DNA of 16,008 nucleotides from Pseudomonas sp. PGPPP3 (GCA_002256055.1 NKIE01000006.1:1-16008), one strand, 5' to 3'; counted from the stretch's first letter, positions 1 to 9,218 are shown. Program-made: numbers and translations. Notes: generated from the sequence alone by a model not told the origin.

Positions 1-2004
<2,004 letters not shown>

Positions 2005-2011
2005 GTGCTTA

Positions 2012-2037
2012 CCCCGCGCGCTGCAAGGCGCGCGGGG
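2012..2037 (+). other. GC-rich hairpin just after katG
   Basis: A 10-bp perfect inverted repeat (CCCCGCGCGC / GCGCGCGGGG) with a 6-nt loop starts 7 nt after the katG stop. No T-tract follows, so by itself it is not an intrinsic terminator. It could protect the 3' end of the katG mRNA or help the stronger terminator at 2062-2100. The structure is seen in the sequence; the role is inferred. Confidence 0.5.
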
Positions 2038-2061
2038 ACAGCCATCCAGAGGAGATACAGC

Positions 2062-2100
2062 CCCATAAAAAAGCCGCGCAATGCGCGGCTTTTTTATGGG
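2062..2100. terminator. Perfect bidirectional intrinsic terminator between katG and speB
   Basis: An 18-bp perfect stem (2062-2079 with 2083-2100) closes on a 3-nt AAT loop. Its GC core GCCGCGC/GCGCGGC is flanked by a run of six A on the left and six T on the right, so it presents a hairpin plus U-tract to transcripts from both directions. It lies between the katG stop (2004) and the speB stop (2126), which converge, and so can end both. Confidence 0.93.
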
Positions 2101-2125
2101 CGGATGCTTCCACTCAAGGGCGATA

Positions 2126-3091
2126 TCACACAGGCACTTTATGCCGGGCAGCGTATAGGCAGAACATCTCCATGGCCACATAAGAGGCCGCCAGGGCTGT
2201 GACTTCGGCGTGGTCGTAGGGTGGCGACACTTCCACCACGTCCATGCCCACCAAGTTGATACCGCGCAGGGCACGGAGAATTTCCAGGGCCTGATGGCTG
2301 CTCAGGCCGCCCGGCACAGGGGTTCCGGTACCAGGCGCATAGGCCGGGTCCAGGCAGTCGATGTCAAAGGTCAGGTACACCGGATTGTCGCCAACCCGGG
2401 CGCGGATCAGCTCGGCGATCTGCTCCGGGCTGCTGCGGTGCACCTGGCGGGCGTCCAGCACCTGAAAACCCATGACGTCATCGTTGGTGGTGCGCAGGCC
2501 GATCTGCACCGAACGTGCTGGATCGACCAGGCCCTGCTTGGCAGCGTAATAAAACATGGTGCCGTGGTTGATCCCTTGCGGGCCTTCGTCGGTGTCCGGC
2601 CAGGTGTCGCTGTGGGCGTCGAAGTGCACCAGCGACAGTGTGCCGTGCCGCTTGGCATGGGCCTTGAGCAGCGGGTAACTGATGAAGTGGTCACCGCCCA
2701 GGGTGAGCATGGCGCAACCGGCGGCGAGGATGGTGTCGGCGTGCGCCTCGATCGCTGCCGGGGTCTGCTGCGGCTGGCTGTGGTCGAAGTCGCAATCGCC
2801 ATAATCGATTACCGCCAGGTGATCGAAGGGGTCGAACTCCCACGGCCAGTGCCGTTCCCAGGCGCTGGTCACCGATGCCGCGCGAATCGCCCGCGGGCCA
2901 AAGCGGGTGCCCGGTCGGTTGGTGGCGGCGGTGTCGAATGGCACGCCGCTGACCACCACATCCACGCCGTTCAGGTCGCGGCTGTAACGCCGCCGCATAA
3001 AACTGGTGACCCCGGCGTAGGTGGCCTCGGAATAGGTGCCATACAGACTGCTGCGAGTCATGGCCTGGTCGTTACCCTGAAATGCTTCCAT
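2126..3091 (-). CDS. speB: Agmatinase (ureohydrolase family)
   Basis: Hydrolyses agmatine to putrescine and urea in the cytoplasm. The protein has 321 residues, close to the family norm. The dinuclear manganese site is complete: His135 (LGGDHF), Asp158, His160 and Asp162 (DAHSD), Asp243 and Asp245 (DIDCLD). The catalytic His176 (NHGTMF) and Glu287 (MDVVEVSP) are also present. The sequence tracks E. coli SpeB along its whole length (for example YLTFDIDCLDPA and VGMDVVEV), closer than I would expect for a guanidinobutyrase or guanidinopropionase, though those relatives cannot be fully excluded. The ATG at 3091 is chosen because AAGGAG lies 7 nt upstream; a longer frame to 3226 would overlap the preceding gene and has no family counterpart. 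It starts 10 nt after the stop of the polyamine-binding protein gene, so the two form an operon. Confidence 0.93.
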   Translation of the reverse strand: MEAFQGNDQAMTRSSLYGTYSEATYAGVTSFMRRRYSRDLNGVDVVVSGVPFDTAATNRPGTRFGPRAIRAASVTSAWERHWPWEFDPFDHLAVIDYGDCDFDHSQPQQTPAAIEAHADTILAAGCAMLTLGGDHFISYPLLKAHAKRHGTLSLVHFDAHSDTWPDTDEGPQGINHGTMFYYAAKQGLVDPARSVQIGLRTTNDDVMGFQVLDARQVHRSSPEQIAELIRARVGDNPVYLTFDIDCLDPAYAPGTGTPVPGGLSSHQALEILRALRGINLVGMDVVEVSPPYDHAEVTALAASYVAMEMFCLYAARHKVPV

Positions 3092-3101
3092 GGTCAGCTC
3101 C

Positions 3102-4181
3102 TTAATACTGGGTGCGGAAAGTGGTCCAGACGCGCGTGCGGTCGCGCTGGGTGCGCAGCGGCAGCAGCTCTTCGCCGAACAACCGCGCGCGCACCGCCTC
3201 ACTGGGGTAGATATCCGGGTCGCCACTCACCGCCGTATCGACCAAGGCCGTGGCCTCGCGGTTGGCGTTGGCGAAGAACACGCTATTGGTCAGCTCGGCA
3301 ATCGCCTCCGGGCGCAGCATGTAGTCGATAAACGCGTGGGCGGCCTGGGGGTGCGGCGCATCCGCCGGGATGGCCAAGGTGTCGAACCACAACAGCGTGC
3401 CCTCACGGGGGATGCGGTAGATCACCGAGAAGGCTTGCTGGCTTTCCTGGGCCCGAGCGGCGGCCATGGCGGCATCGCCGTTGTAGGTCAGGGCCAGGCA
3501 CACCTCGCCCTTGGCCAGGTCATTGATATGCCGGCCGGAGGCGACGTAACGGATGTTCGGCTGCAATTGCGCCAACAGCGCCTGCACCTGCGCCAGTTCG
3601 CTGGCATCCGTGCTGTAGGGTTTGAAGCCCAGATAATTGAGGGCCACGCTGATCACCTCCTGAGGCGAGTCGAGCATGGCGATACCGCAGTCTTTCAACC
3701 GGCTGGCGTACTCCGGTTTGAACAGCAGATCGAGGCTATTCAGCGGCGCGTTGGGAATGCGCTTTTCCACCGCCTGCTGGTTGATGCCCAAGCCGATGGT
3801 CCCCCAAGTGTAAGGCACACCGTACTGATTACCCGGGTCGGCGCTGGCCAGCTTGCCGAGCAGCTCGCTATCGAGGTTGGCAAAGTTGCTCAACTGGGCG
3901 CGTTGCACCGGCTGCAGCGCCTTGGCCTTGATCGCCCGGGCCAGCCCGCTGGACGACGGGAACACCACGTCATAGCCGCTGGCACCGGTGAGCAGTTTGC
4001 TGTCCAAGGCCTCGGCACTGTCGAAGATGTCGTACTTGACCGTAATCCCGGTCTCGGCCTTGAAGCGCTGCAACGCCTGCTCAGGCACATAAGCCGACCA
4101 ACTGTAGATATTCAATTGTTTTTCTTCGGCCTGGGCGGCAACCCCCAGCCCAAGGCACAACAAGGCAATCACGGCACGCAT
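3102..4181 (-). CDS. Periplasmic polyamine-binding protein (PotF/SpuD-SpuE type)
   Basis: A 359-residue extracellular solute-binding protein of the PotD/PotF family. The signal peptide is MRAVIALLCLGLGVAAQA, with probable cleavage before EEKQ. The mature part opens with LNIYSWSAY and follows E. coli PotF throughout (DSPQEV, RPNIRY-like PNIRYVASGRHINDLA, VFFANANREAT). Ligand-site equivalents of PotF are Trp28, Ser29, Tyr31, Glu175, Asp236 and Asp267. PotF Trp244 is replaced by Tyr233, and PotF Phe276 by Trp265, the residue type reported at this place in spermidine-binding PotD/SpuE. Start 4181 is supported by GAGGAG 8 nt upstream; the frame could extend to 4253 but the signal peptide starts here. 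No permease or ATPase genes are next to it. speB follows 10 nt later, so agmatine, putrescine or spermidine are the candidate ligands. Confidence 0.9.
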   Translation of the reverse strand: MRAVIALLCLGLGVAAQAEEKQLNIYSWSAYVPEQALQRFKAETGITVKYDIFDSAEALDSKLLTGASGYDVVFPSSSGLARAIKAKALQPVQRAQLSNFANLDSELLGKLASADPGNQYGVPYTWGTIGLGINQQAVEKRIPNAPLNSLDLLFKPEYASRLKDCGIAMLDSPQEVISVALNYLGFKPYSTDASELAQVQALLAQLQPNIRYVASGRHINDLAKGEVCLALTYNGDAAMAAARAQESQQAFSVIYRIPREGTLLWFDTLAIPADAPHPQAAHAFIDYMLRPEAIAELTNSVFFANANREATALVDTAVSGDPDIYPSEAVRARLFGEELLPLRTQRDRTRVWTTFRTQY

Positions 4182-4228
4182 GGCAACACTCCTCAGCAAG
4201 CAACGGTTGAGAGCATCCTGCGCCGGGT

Positions 4229-4254
4229 CATGCTTCGGATAAATACGAAGCATG
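4229..4254. promoter_or_regulatory. Perfect 9-bp palindrome, probable operator
   Basis: CATGCTTCG (4229-4237) and CGAAGCATG (4246-4254) form a perfect inverted repeat around an 8-nt AT-rich spacer. A further CATGCTT half-site occurs at 4268. The element lies between the binding-protein gene (minus) and the LysR gene (plus). Its upstream arm overlaps the -10 element proposed for the minus-strand operon, so binding there would most simply repress that operon. The divergent LysR protein is the obvious candidate ligand; this is inference. Confidence 0.6.
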
Positions 4255-4279
4255 CTACTTTGGCATTCATGCTTATCAA
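4252..4279 (-). promoter_or_regulatory. Candidate sigma70-type promoter for the binding protein-speB operon
   Basis: Reading the minus strand, TTGATA (4279-4274) and TAGCAT (4257-4252) are separated by 16 nt, near the consensus -35/-10 arrangement. The predicted start near 4245 leaves a leader of about 60 nt before the ATG at 4181. The -10 box overlaps the palindrome at 4229-4254. Confidence 0.45.
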
Positions 4280-4306
4280 TGTTTAGCCTAGCCCTCAGGA
4301 GCGCCC

Positions 4307-5230
4307 ATGCTCAGCCAATTACGCGATCTCGACCTGCAACTGCTGCGCCTGTTTGTCTGTGTGGTGGAGTGCGGCGGCTTCAGCGCGGCGCAAGGCGAGC
4401 TGGGCATCGGTCAGTCGACCATCAGCACGCAAATGGCCAAGCTGGAGACCCGCCTGGGCTATCGCCTGTGCGAGCGCGGCAAGGCCGGCTTTCGCCTGAC
4501 CCCCAAAGGTGAGCAAGTGTTGGCGGCCACGCGCCGCTTATTCGCTGCCATCGAGCAGTTCAAGGGCGAAGCCCAGGGCATGGCCGACAAGTTGCTGGGC
4601 GAACTGCGCATTGGCTTGTCAGAAGCCCTGGATGCTCAGGTGCTGGAGCGAGTAGCCGCTGCCATCGGCCGCTTTCGCCAGCGCAACCAGGCGGTGCAGA
4701 TCGAGCTGCTCAGCGCCATGCCGGCGGAGCTGGAGCGACGCCTGCTGCAAGACCAACTGCACCTGGCCATCGGCTACTTTGCCGGCCAGCAGCACACCCT
4801 GGATTACCAGCCGCTGTTCCGCGAGCAGCAGCGCCTGTATTGCGCCAAGGCCCATCCGCTGTTCGACGTGGCGCAGCCCAACCAGGCGCAACTCGACGCC
4901 TGCGACGGCGTGTTGCATCCATATCGTTTTATCAGCGCCGCCGAGCCATTCCAGCCGGCCACCAGCAGCGCGCGCAGTGAGCAGGTGGAAGGCTGCCTGA
5001 GCTTTATCCTCTCCGGCGCCCATATCGGCTACCTGCCCCGGCACATTGCTGCGCCCTGGCAGGCGCGCGGCTTGCTCAAGGCGCTCGGGCCTGAAGAGCT
5101 GAGTTTCACCGTGCAGTTTCACCTGGCCCAACACCGTGGCCGGGCGCCCAGCGAGGCCCAGTTGGCGCTGATTGAAGACATACACGCGAGCTTCTCGGTC
5201 CCAAGCGCTTCCGACCACTTGTCTGGATAG
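4307..5230 (+). CDS. LysR-family transcriptional regulator, probable regulator of the speB operon
   Basis: A 307-residue LysR-type regulator. The N-terminal winged helix-turn-helix covers roughly residues 8-66 (LQLLRLFVCVVECGGFSAA, IGQSTISTQMAKLETRLG, RLCERGKAGFRLTPKG). A linker helix follows, then an effector domain from about residue 95 (LGELRIGLSEAL) with the usual LHLAIGYF and AHIGYLP segments. CAGGAG lies about 6 nt before the ATG. It is divergent from the polyamine-binding protein-speB operon with a 125-bp gap containing a perfect palindrome, the classical LysR arrangement. This makes control of that operon, perhaps with agmatine or putrescine as effector, a reasonable inference. The family is certain; target and effector are not. 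Confidence 0.92.
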   Translation: MLSQLRDLDLQLLRLFVCVVECGGFSAAQGELGIGQSTISTQMAKLETRLGYRLCERGKAGFRLTPKGEQVLAATRRLFAAIEQFKGEAQGMADKLLGELRIGLSEALDAQVLERVAAAIGRFRQRNQAVQIELLSAMPAELERRLLQDQLHLAIGYFAGQQHTLDYQPLFREQQRLYCAKAHPLFDVAQPNQAQLDACDGVLHPYRFISAAEPFQPATSSARSEQVEGCLSFILSGAHIGYLPRHIAAPWQARGLLKALGPEELSFTVQFHLAQHRGRAPSEAQLALIEDIHASFSVPSASDHLSG

Positions 5231-5252
5231 AAGACTGCAGGGTGTGCCTACC

Positions 5253-5258
5253 TATACT
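5253..5258 (+). promoter_or_regulatory. Possible -10 box ahead of the solute-binding protein gene
   Basis: TATACT is a five-of-six match to the sigma70 -10 consensus and lies 47 nt before the ATG at 5305. No good -35 box is found 16-18 nt upstream, so the call is weak. If real, this gene has its own promoter rather than relying on readthrough from the LysR gene that ends at 5230. Confidence 0.3.
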
Positions 5259-5304
5259 CAATTACCTCTCAACGAAAACATCTCGACATCGAAAGGCTAC
5301 GCCC

Positions 5305-6087
5305 ATGGACATGCAGCGTTACTTACTGGCAGTCATCTTGTCAGCACTGCTCGCTCCGGCTCAGGCAGAACGCATTTTAATTGCTGCCGAAGATGATTGG
5401 CCGCCCTACTCGGCCAAACAGAGCAACAGCTCTGAACCTGAAGGGTTTACCCCCGCCCTGGTGCGCGAGATCTTTGCCCGCCGCGACATTGCGGTAGATT
5501 TCATTACCGTACCTTTTTCTCGCTGCTTGCATTACGCACAAACCGGCCACGCAGTGGCCTGCTTCAACGTCACCATTACCGACGCCAACCGCAATGAGTT
5601 CTTTTGGCACCCCACCCCGATGTTTCACGAAGGCCTGGCCATTTTCGCCCTGCGCGGCCGCTTCCAGCCTGAACTGAACAGCCGCGACTTGGAAAACCAC
5701 ATCGTGGGCATTACCAATGCCTACACCTATCCGAGCGAGTTCATGGAGAACCCGAAGATTGAACGCGCGGTGGCGCAATCGGATGCCAATTTACTCAGCA
5801 TGCTGCTCAAGCGCCGGGTGGACTTCATCATCATGAATACCCTGCCAGGGCAGCTGCGGATACTCGACGAGAAACTCGGTACCCAAATCGAACGCGTCGG
5901 CATGATTTCCCTTGATGGCTTCTGGCTAAGTTTTTCCAGAGCTCACCCAGACGGCGAGCGCCTGTCGAAAATATTCGAAGAAGAACTGGTCAGGCTCATG
6001 GCCAGCGGACGCGTTGCCGAACTGGAGTTAAATATGAGGATGCGCCTGGGACTCAAAATCCCACAGGATGCCCAAGTGAATCATTAG
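5305..6087 (+). CDS. Periplasmic solute-binding protein, family 3 (amino-acid-binding type)
   Basis: A 260-residue protein with a signal peptide MDMQRYLLAVILSALLAPAQA, probable cleavage before ERIL, and a family-3 binding-protein fold. The first lobe opens with AAEDDWPPYSAK. The motif ITDANRNEFFW carries Arg96 where amino-acid binders hold the ligand carboxylate. Cys74 and Cys86 could form a disulfide. The ATG at 5305 is chosen over an in-frame ATG at 5242 because the signal peptide starts here and GAAAGG lies about 8 nt upstream. There is no neighbouring permease or ATPase. It is followed on the same strand, after about 200 nt, by a diguanylate cyclase gene. Ligand unknown; it could be a transport orphan or a periplasmic sensor subunit. 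Confidence 0.85.
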   Translation: MDMQRYLLAVILSALLAPAQAERILIAAEDDWPPYSAKQSNSSEPEGFTPALVREIFARRDIAVDFITVPFSRCLHYAQTGHAVACFNVTITDANRNEFFWHPTPMFHEGLAIFALRGRFQPELNSRDLENHIVGITNAYTYPSEFMENPKIERAVAQSDANLLSMLLKRRVDFIIMNTLPGQLRILDEKLGTQIERVGMISLDGFWLSFSRAHPDGERLSKIFEEELVRLMASGRVAELELNMRMRLGLKIPQDAQVNH

Positions 6088-6291
6088 CCAACCCTGATCG
6101 ACGGCCGCAGCAGTTAAATACCGGGTAAGGCGCTCGGCCAGCATGGGCAAACGCTTCAGTGAACCTGCCAGGCACCGAGACCGAACAGAAGCTAGCCTTA
6201 CCAGCAAGGGCCTCACTTACACCGCTGCTCCGCAATCCAACGCTGATCCTTTACTCTGGCTTCCTGCCCATGACTCGCCGCGAGATCATCA

Positions 6292-7503
6292 ATGCAACCA
6301 CACGTCGTATTGCCTCCTGTTGATGAACTCAGCGCAGAATCAGCCCCCTTGAAATGGGGCTTTGCCCTGCGCCACTTCACTCCCGAGCTTGAGGCCGAGT
6401 ACCGGCGTTTTACCTACCAGAGTTACCAGCAGACCCGCCGCGCCGCCATCGTGCTGCTGATCATCAGCATCGTTGCGTTTATGGGCTTTGATCTGTTTCT
6501 CGGCCAGCACATCGGCAACAACGCAGTCACCCTACCCGCCATGTTGCTGCGCCTGGGTGCGCTGCTGATCATTCTGTTTGCGGCCAGCCGCGTGCTGAAA
6601 TCTCCCGATCTGGCCACCGGTGAGCGCTGGATTCCCTTGGCCTTGGGCAGCCTCAGCCTGGTCATGCTGCTGACCTGCGTGCTGTATCTGCAAGTCCTAG
6701 AGCAGACCCACCTGCCCTATGGCCTGGAAGGCATGATGCTGATCCAGATGGCGATCTTTTTTCCTATCGGCTACAGCTACCGCAACAGCCTTTATCTCGG
6801 CATTGCCACCTTACTGCTGACCTATGCCGCGGTGGCCCTGGCAACCGCCAGTGCGCTGTACGTGCAATTTCATGCGTCGCTGGCCTACCTGGTGGTGGCC
6901 AGCATTGCCGCCGGCGCGGCCGGTTACAGCCATGAACACTCGATGCGCACGCTGTTTCTGGCCAAGCGGGCGCTGCGCAACATGGCCGATACCGACGGAC
7001 TGACCCAACTGCACAACCGCCGCAGCTTTGACCTGCTGTTGCAACGCGCCCTTCAGGAAGCTCAGCGCGAGCAGAAATGCATTGCCTTGATCATGCTCGA
7101 CCTCGACCACTTCAAGGCCTACAACGACCTTTACGGTCACCCGGCCGGCGACGTTGCCCTGCAACGCATTGCTGGCGTGCTGGCCAGCAATGCGCGCCGT
7201 GGCCTGGACTTTGCCGCACGCCTGGGCGGCGAGGAATTTGCCCTAGTGCTGCACAACCCGGACCGCACCTACCTGGCCAGCGCCTGTGAAAACATCCGCC
7301 AGCAGATCCACAGCGGCCTCGCCATCGAACACCTGAAAAACCCAGCCCAGGTAATGACTGCCAGCCTCGGCGCCTGTTTCAACCAAGCCGACGACAGCCC
7401 GAGCAGCCTCTATCAACGCGCCGACCAAGCGCTGTACCGCGCCAAGGCCAATGGCCGCAACCAGGTGATAATCGACGATCAGAAAGCCCCTCAGGCTTGC
7501 TGA
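6292..7503 (+). CDS. Membrane diguanylate cyclase with six-TM sensor domain
   Basis: A 403-residue enzyme that makes cyclic di-GMP from two GTP. An N-terminal cytoplasmic stretch (1-50) is followed by about six membrane segments (near 51-70, 81-98, 112-136, 146-163, 166-187, 194-212), a MASE-like integral membrane sensor that I cannot assign to a named family. The GGDEF domain spans about 232-395: DTDGLTQLHNRR, the metal and substrate segment LDLDHFKAYNDLYGHPAGD, and the active site GGEEF at 312-316. An RGLD inhibitory site at 303-306 lies exactly five residues before GGEEF, so product inhibition is expected. There is no EAL domain. The start ATG has only a weak ribosome site, so the exact start is less certain. 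Its last 13 bases overlap the convergent dehydrogenase gene. Confidence 0.93.
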   Translation: MQPHVVLPPVDELSAESAPLKWGFALRHFTPELEAEYRRFTYQSYQQTRRAAIVLLIISIVAFMGFDLFLGQHIGNNAVTLPAMLLRLGALLIILFAASRVLKSPDLATGERWIPLALGSLSLVMLLTCVLYLQVLEQTHLPYGLEGMMLIQMAIFFPIGYSYRNSLYLGIATLLLTYAAVALATASALYVQFHASLAYLVVASIAAGAAGYSHEHSMRTLFLAKRALRNMADTDGLTQLHNRRSFDLLLQRALQEAQREQKCIALIMLDLDHFKAYNDLYGHPAGDVALQRIAGVLASNARRGLDFAARLGGEEFALVLHNPDRTYLASACENIRQQIHSGLAIEHLKNPAQVMTASLGACFNQADDSPSSLYQRADQALYRAKANGRNQVIIDDQKAPQAC

Positions 7504-8216
7504 CGCGTCCCGGCCAGGACGATCTCGCGGATACACACACGCGCCGGCTGCTGGTAGGCGAAACCAATGGCCTCGGCAACATCTTCGGCCTGCAACACTT
7601 CACCGCCCATGTCGGCCTTCCAGGCCTCATACCCCGCCTTGATTGAGGCGTCGGTGGTGTGGCTGAGCAGTTCGGTTTCCACCGCCCCCGGCGCGATAGT
7701 GATCACCCGCACACCATAGGCGGCGACTTCTTCGCGCAGGTTTTCGGAAATCCCGTGCACGGCAAACTTGCTGCCAACATAGGCCACATGATTGGCAAAT
7801 GTCTTGCGCCCGGCCACCGAGCTGACATTGATGATGGTGCCCTGCTGGCGGGCCTGCATGCCGGCAACTACCGCGTGAATGCCATTGAGCAAGCCGTTGA
7901 CATTGACGTCGAGCATGCGCTGCCACTCGGCCGGGTCTTGCTCGCTGATGCGCCCGAGGAGCATCACCCCGGCATTGTTGACCAGCCCATCGGCCGGCCC
8001 GAACTGCGCCTCGGCGTCAGCGACCGCGGCCAGCACGGCGGCACGGTCACAGATGTCCACCTCCCGGCACAGGCAGTTGGGTAGCGCCAGGGCCTGCAGA
8101 TTCGGCAAGCGCCGGGCGAGCAACAGCAGCGCGTGGCCCTGAGCCGAGAACAGCTTGGCAGTGGCCGCACCGATACCTGAACTGGCCCCGGTGATGATGA
8201 TCAGTGGCTTGTGCAT
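7491..8216 (-). CDS. Short-chain dehydrogenase/reductase (SDR), NADP type
   Basis: A 241-residue classical SDR oxidoreductase. The nucleotide-binding loop is TGASSGIG (9-16). An Arg-Arg pair after the second strand (LLLARR, 35-36) suggests NADP(H). NNAG is at 80-83, the structural Asn is in LDVNVNG, the catalytic Ser is in NVSSVAGRK (about 133), and the active-site YVGSK gives Tyr146 and Lys150. Overall it resembles YdfG-like dehydrogenases acting on hydroxy acids or small alcohols, but the substrate cannot be told. The ATG at 8216 is chosen because GGAGG lies 5 nt upstream; the frame could start 13 codons earlier without such a site. It is divergent from a LysR gene, its probable regulator, and overlaps the end of the cyclase gene by 13 bp. 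Confidence 0.92.
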   Translation of the reverse strand: MHKPLIIITGASSGIGAATAKLFSAQGHALLLLARRLPNLQALALPNCLCREVDICDRAAVLAAVADAEAQFGPADGLVNNAGVMLLGRISEQDPAEWQRMLDVNVNGLLNGIHAVVAGMQARQQGTIINVSSVAGRKTFANHVAYVGSKFAVHGISENLREEVAAYGVRVITIAPGAVETELLSHTTDASIKAGYEAWKADMGGEVLQAEDVAEAIGFAYQQPARVCIREIVLAGTRQQA

Positions 8217-8327
8217 GACAACCTCCAGAAATAAATAATTCGTATAGCGTTTCAACTGCAGCCAGTGTATGCACAGTGAAAACCGCCTAAAAATGCTTTA
8301 TTCCGCTCACAGCCATCGGATCAGACT
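8217..8327. promoter_or_regulatory. Divergent promoter region between SDR and LysR genes
   Basis: The 111-bp spacer separates two divergent starts. On the minus strand TATACG (8246-8241) is a possible -10 box about 25 nt before the ribosome site of the SDR gene, but no good -35 is seen. A direct repeat CAGTG-N6-CAGTG lies near 8264-8279. A LysR site is expected here by analogy, but I see no clear palindrome. Confidence 0.3.
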
Positions 8328-9158
8328 ATGGATATCCGCCATCTCAACGCCTTTATCGCGGTTTTCGAGGAGCGCAATATCACCCTCGCCGCCCAGCGCC
8401 TGTTTACCAGCCAGCCCAGCTTGTCGGTCACCATTCGCCAGCTGGAAGACGAACTCGCAACCTCGCTGTTCATTCGCCAACCACGCGGCGTGGAAGTCAG
8501 TGCCGATGCGCGCATCCTCTACCCCCAGGCGCGGCGCCTGGTGGCCGAGGCCCAGACCCTCAGTCGCCAGTTCCGGCAGCGCGACGACCGTTGGCCGCTG
8601 AGCCTGGGCGTCGACGGTGATGTAGCAAGCAGCCATGTCCAGGCCTTCCTACGCCTGGCCTACCGCGCGGTGCCGCAGCTGCAACTGGACCTGCAGCCCG
8701 GCTGCGGCGGCGATGCGCGCCTGGCCGTGGAGGAACTGCGCTGTGAGGATGAGCTGTTCCTGCCGCTCTGGGAGGACCCCTTTATGCTGTGCCTACCAAA
8801 CGGTCACGCCCTGGCCGAAAAAACCCAGGTGGACGCGCAAGACCTCGCCAACTTGCAATGGATCACCTGCCCGCAGCATGCCTCGCACCAGCGCCTGATG
8901 GCCCTGTACAACCATTGCGCCGCCGGCAGTGCGGGGCAGGCTGGCAGCATGTTACTCGCCAGTCAGTGGGTCGGTGCCGGCGCGGGAGCCGCCCTGCTAC
9001 CCGCCAGCCTAGGCGAGTCGGCCGGGCTGCTGATGCGCCCCGTCAACCTGCCACTGCCCAGCCGGCGGGTCGGTTTGTGCTACGCCGCCCAAGCGTTGGA
9101 GAACCCCGCCCTGAGCTTGCTCCATACCCACCTGCAACCAGCGGCGGCGGCACGCTAA
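8328..9158 (+). CDS. LysR-family transcriptional regulator (short)
   Basis: A 276-residue LysR-type regulator. The winged helix-turn-helix is clear in residues 1-60 (MDIRHLNAFIAVFEERNITL, AAQRLFTSQPSLSVTIRQLE, LFIRQPRGVEVSADA). The effector domain starts near residue 90 (PLSLGVDGDV) and continues through EELRCEDELFLPLWEDPF, a variant of the usual segment in which the typical small-hydrophobic GELDLAL-like strand is missing or shortened. The protein is some 20-30 residues shorter than most of the family. No strong ribosome site precedes the ATG at 8328. It is divergent from the SDR gene and probably regulates it. A receiver-HDOD gene starts 60 nt downstream on the same strand. Confidence 0.9.
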   Translation: MDIRHLNAFIAVFEERNITLAAQRLFTSQPSLSVTIRQLEDELATSLFIRQPRGVEVSADARILYPQARRLVAEAQTLSRQFRQRDDRWPLSLGVDGDVASSHVQAFLRLAYRAVPQLQLDLQPGCGGDARLAVEELRCEDELFLPLWEDPFMLCLPNGHALAEKTQVDAQDLANLQWITCPQHASHQRLMALYNHCAAGSAGQAGSMLLASQWVGAGAGAALLPASLGESAGLLMRPVNLPLPSRRVGLCYAAQALENPALSLLHTHLQPAAAAR

Positions 9159-9218
9159 GCCACGCGGACCCGACAAGCTTCTACACTGCTGAAAAGTCTC
9201 TGCGCGGGCCACCCACTT

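Noticed and set aside
3092..3226. N-terminal extension of speB by 45 codons
   Set aside because: It overlaps the end of the upstream gene, has no family counterpart, and a strong AAGGAG precedes the ATG at 3091.
2210..4286. Two long plus-strand open frames (2210-3331 and 3090-4286) opposite speB and the polyamine-binding protein gene
   Set aside because: They are antisense to two genes with complete family motifs, have no recognisable domains, and are rich in Arg, Gly and His as expected for mirror frames of high-GC genes.
4260..4289. Plus-strand promoter TTGGCA-N18-TAGCCT for the LysR gene
   Set aside because: The implied transcription start falls on the ribosome site, leaving almost no leader, so it is not convincing.
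6143..6352. Small 69-residue frame between the binding protein and cyclase genes
   Set aside because: No ribosome site, no domain, and it overlaps the cyclase start; the region is better seen as non-coding.
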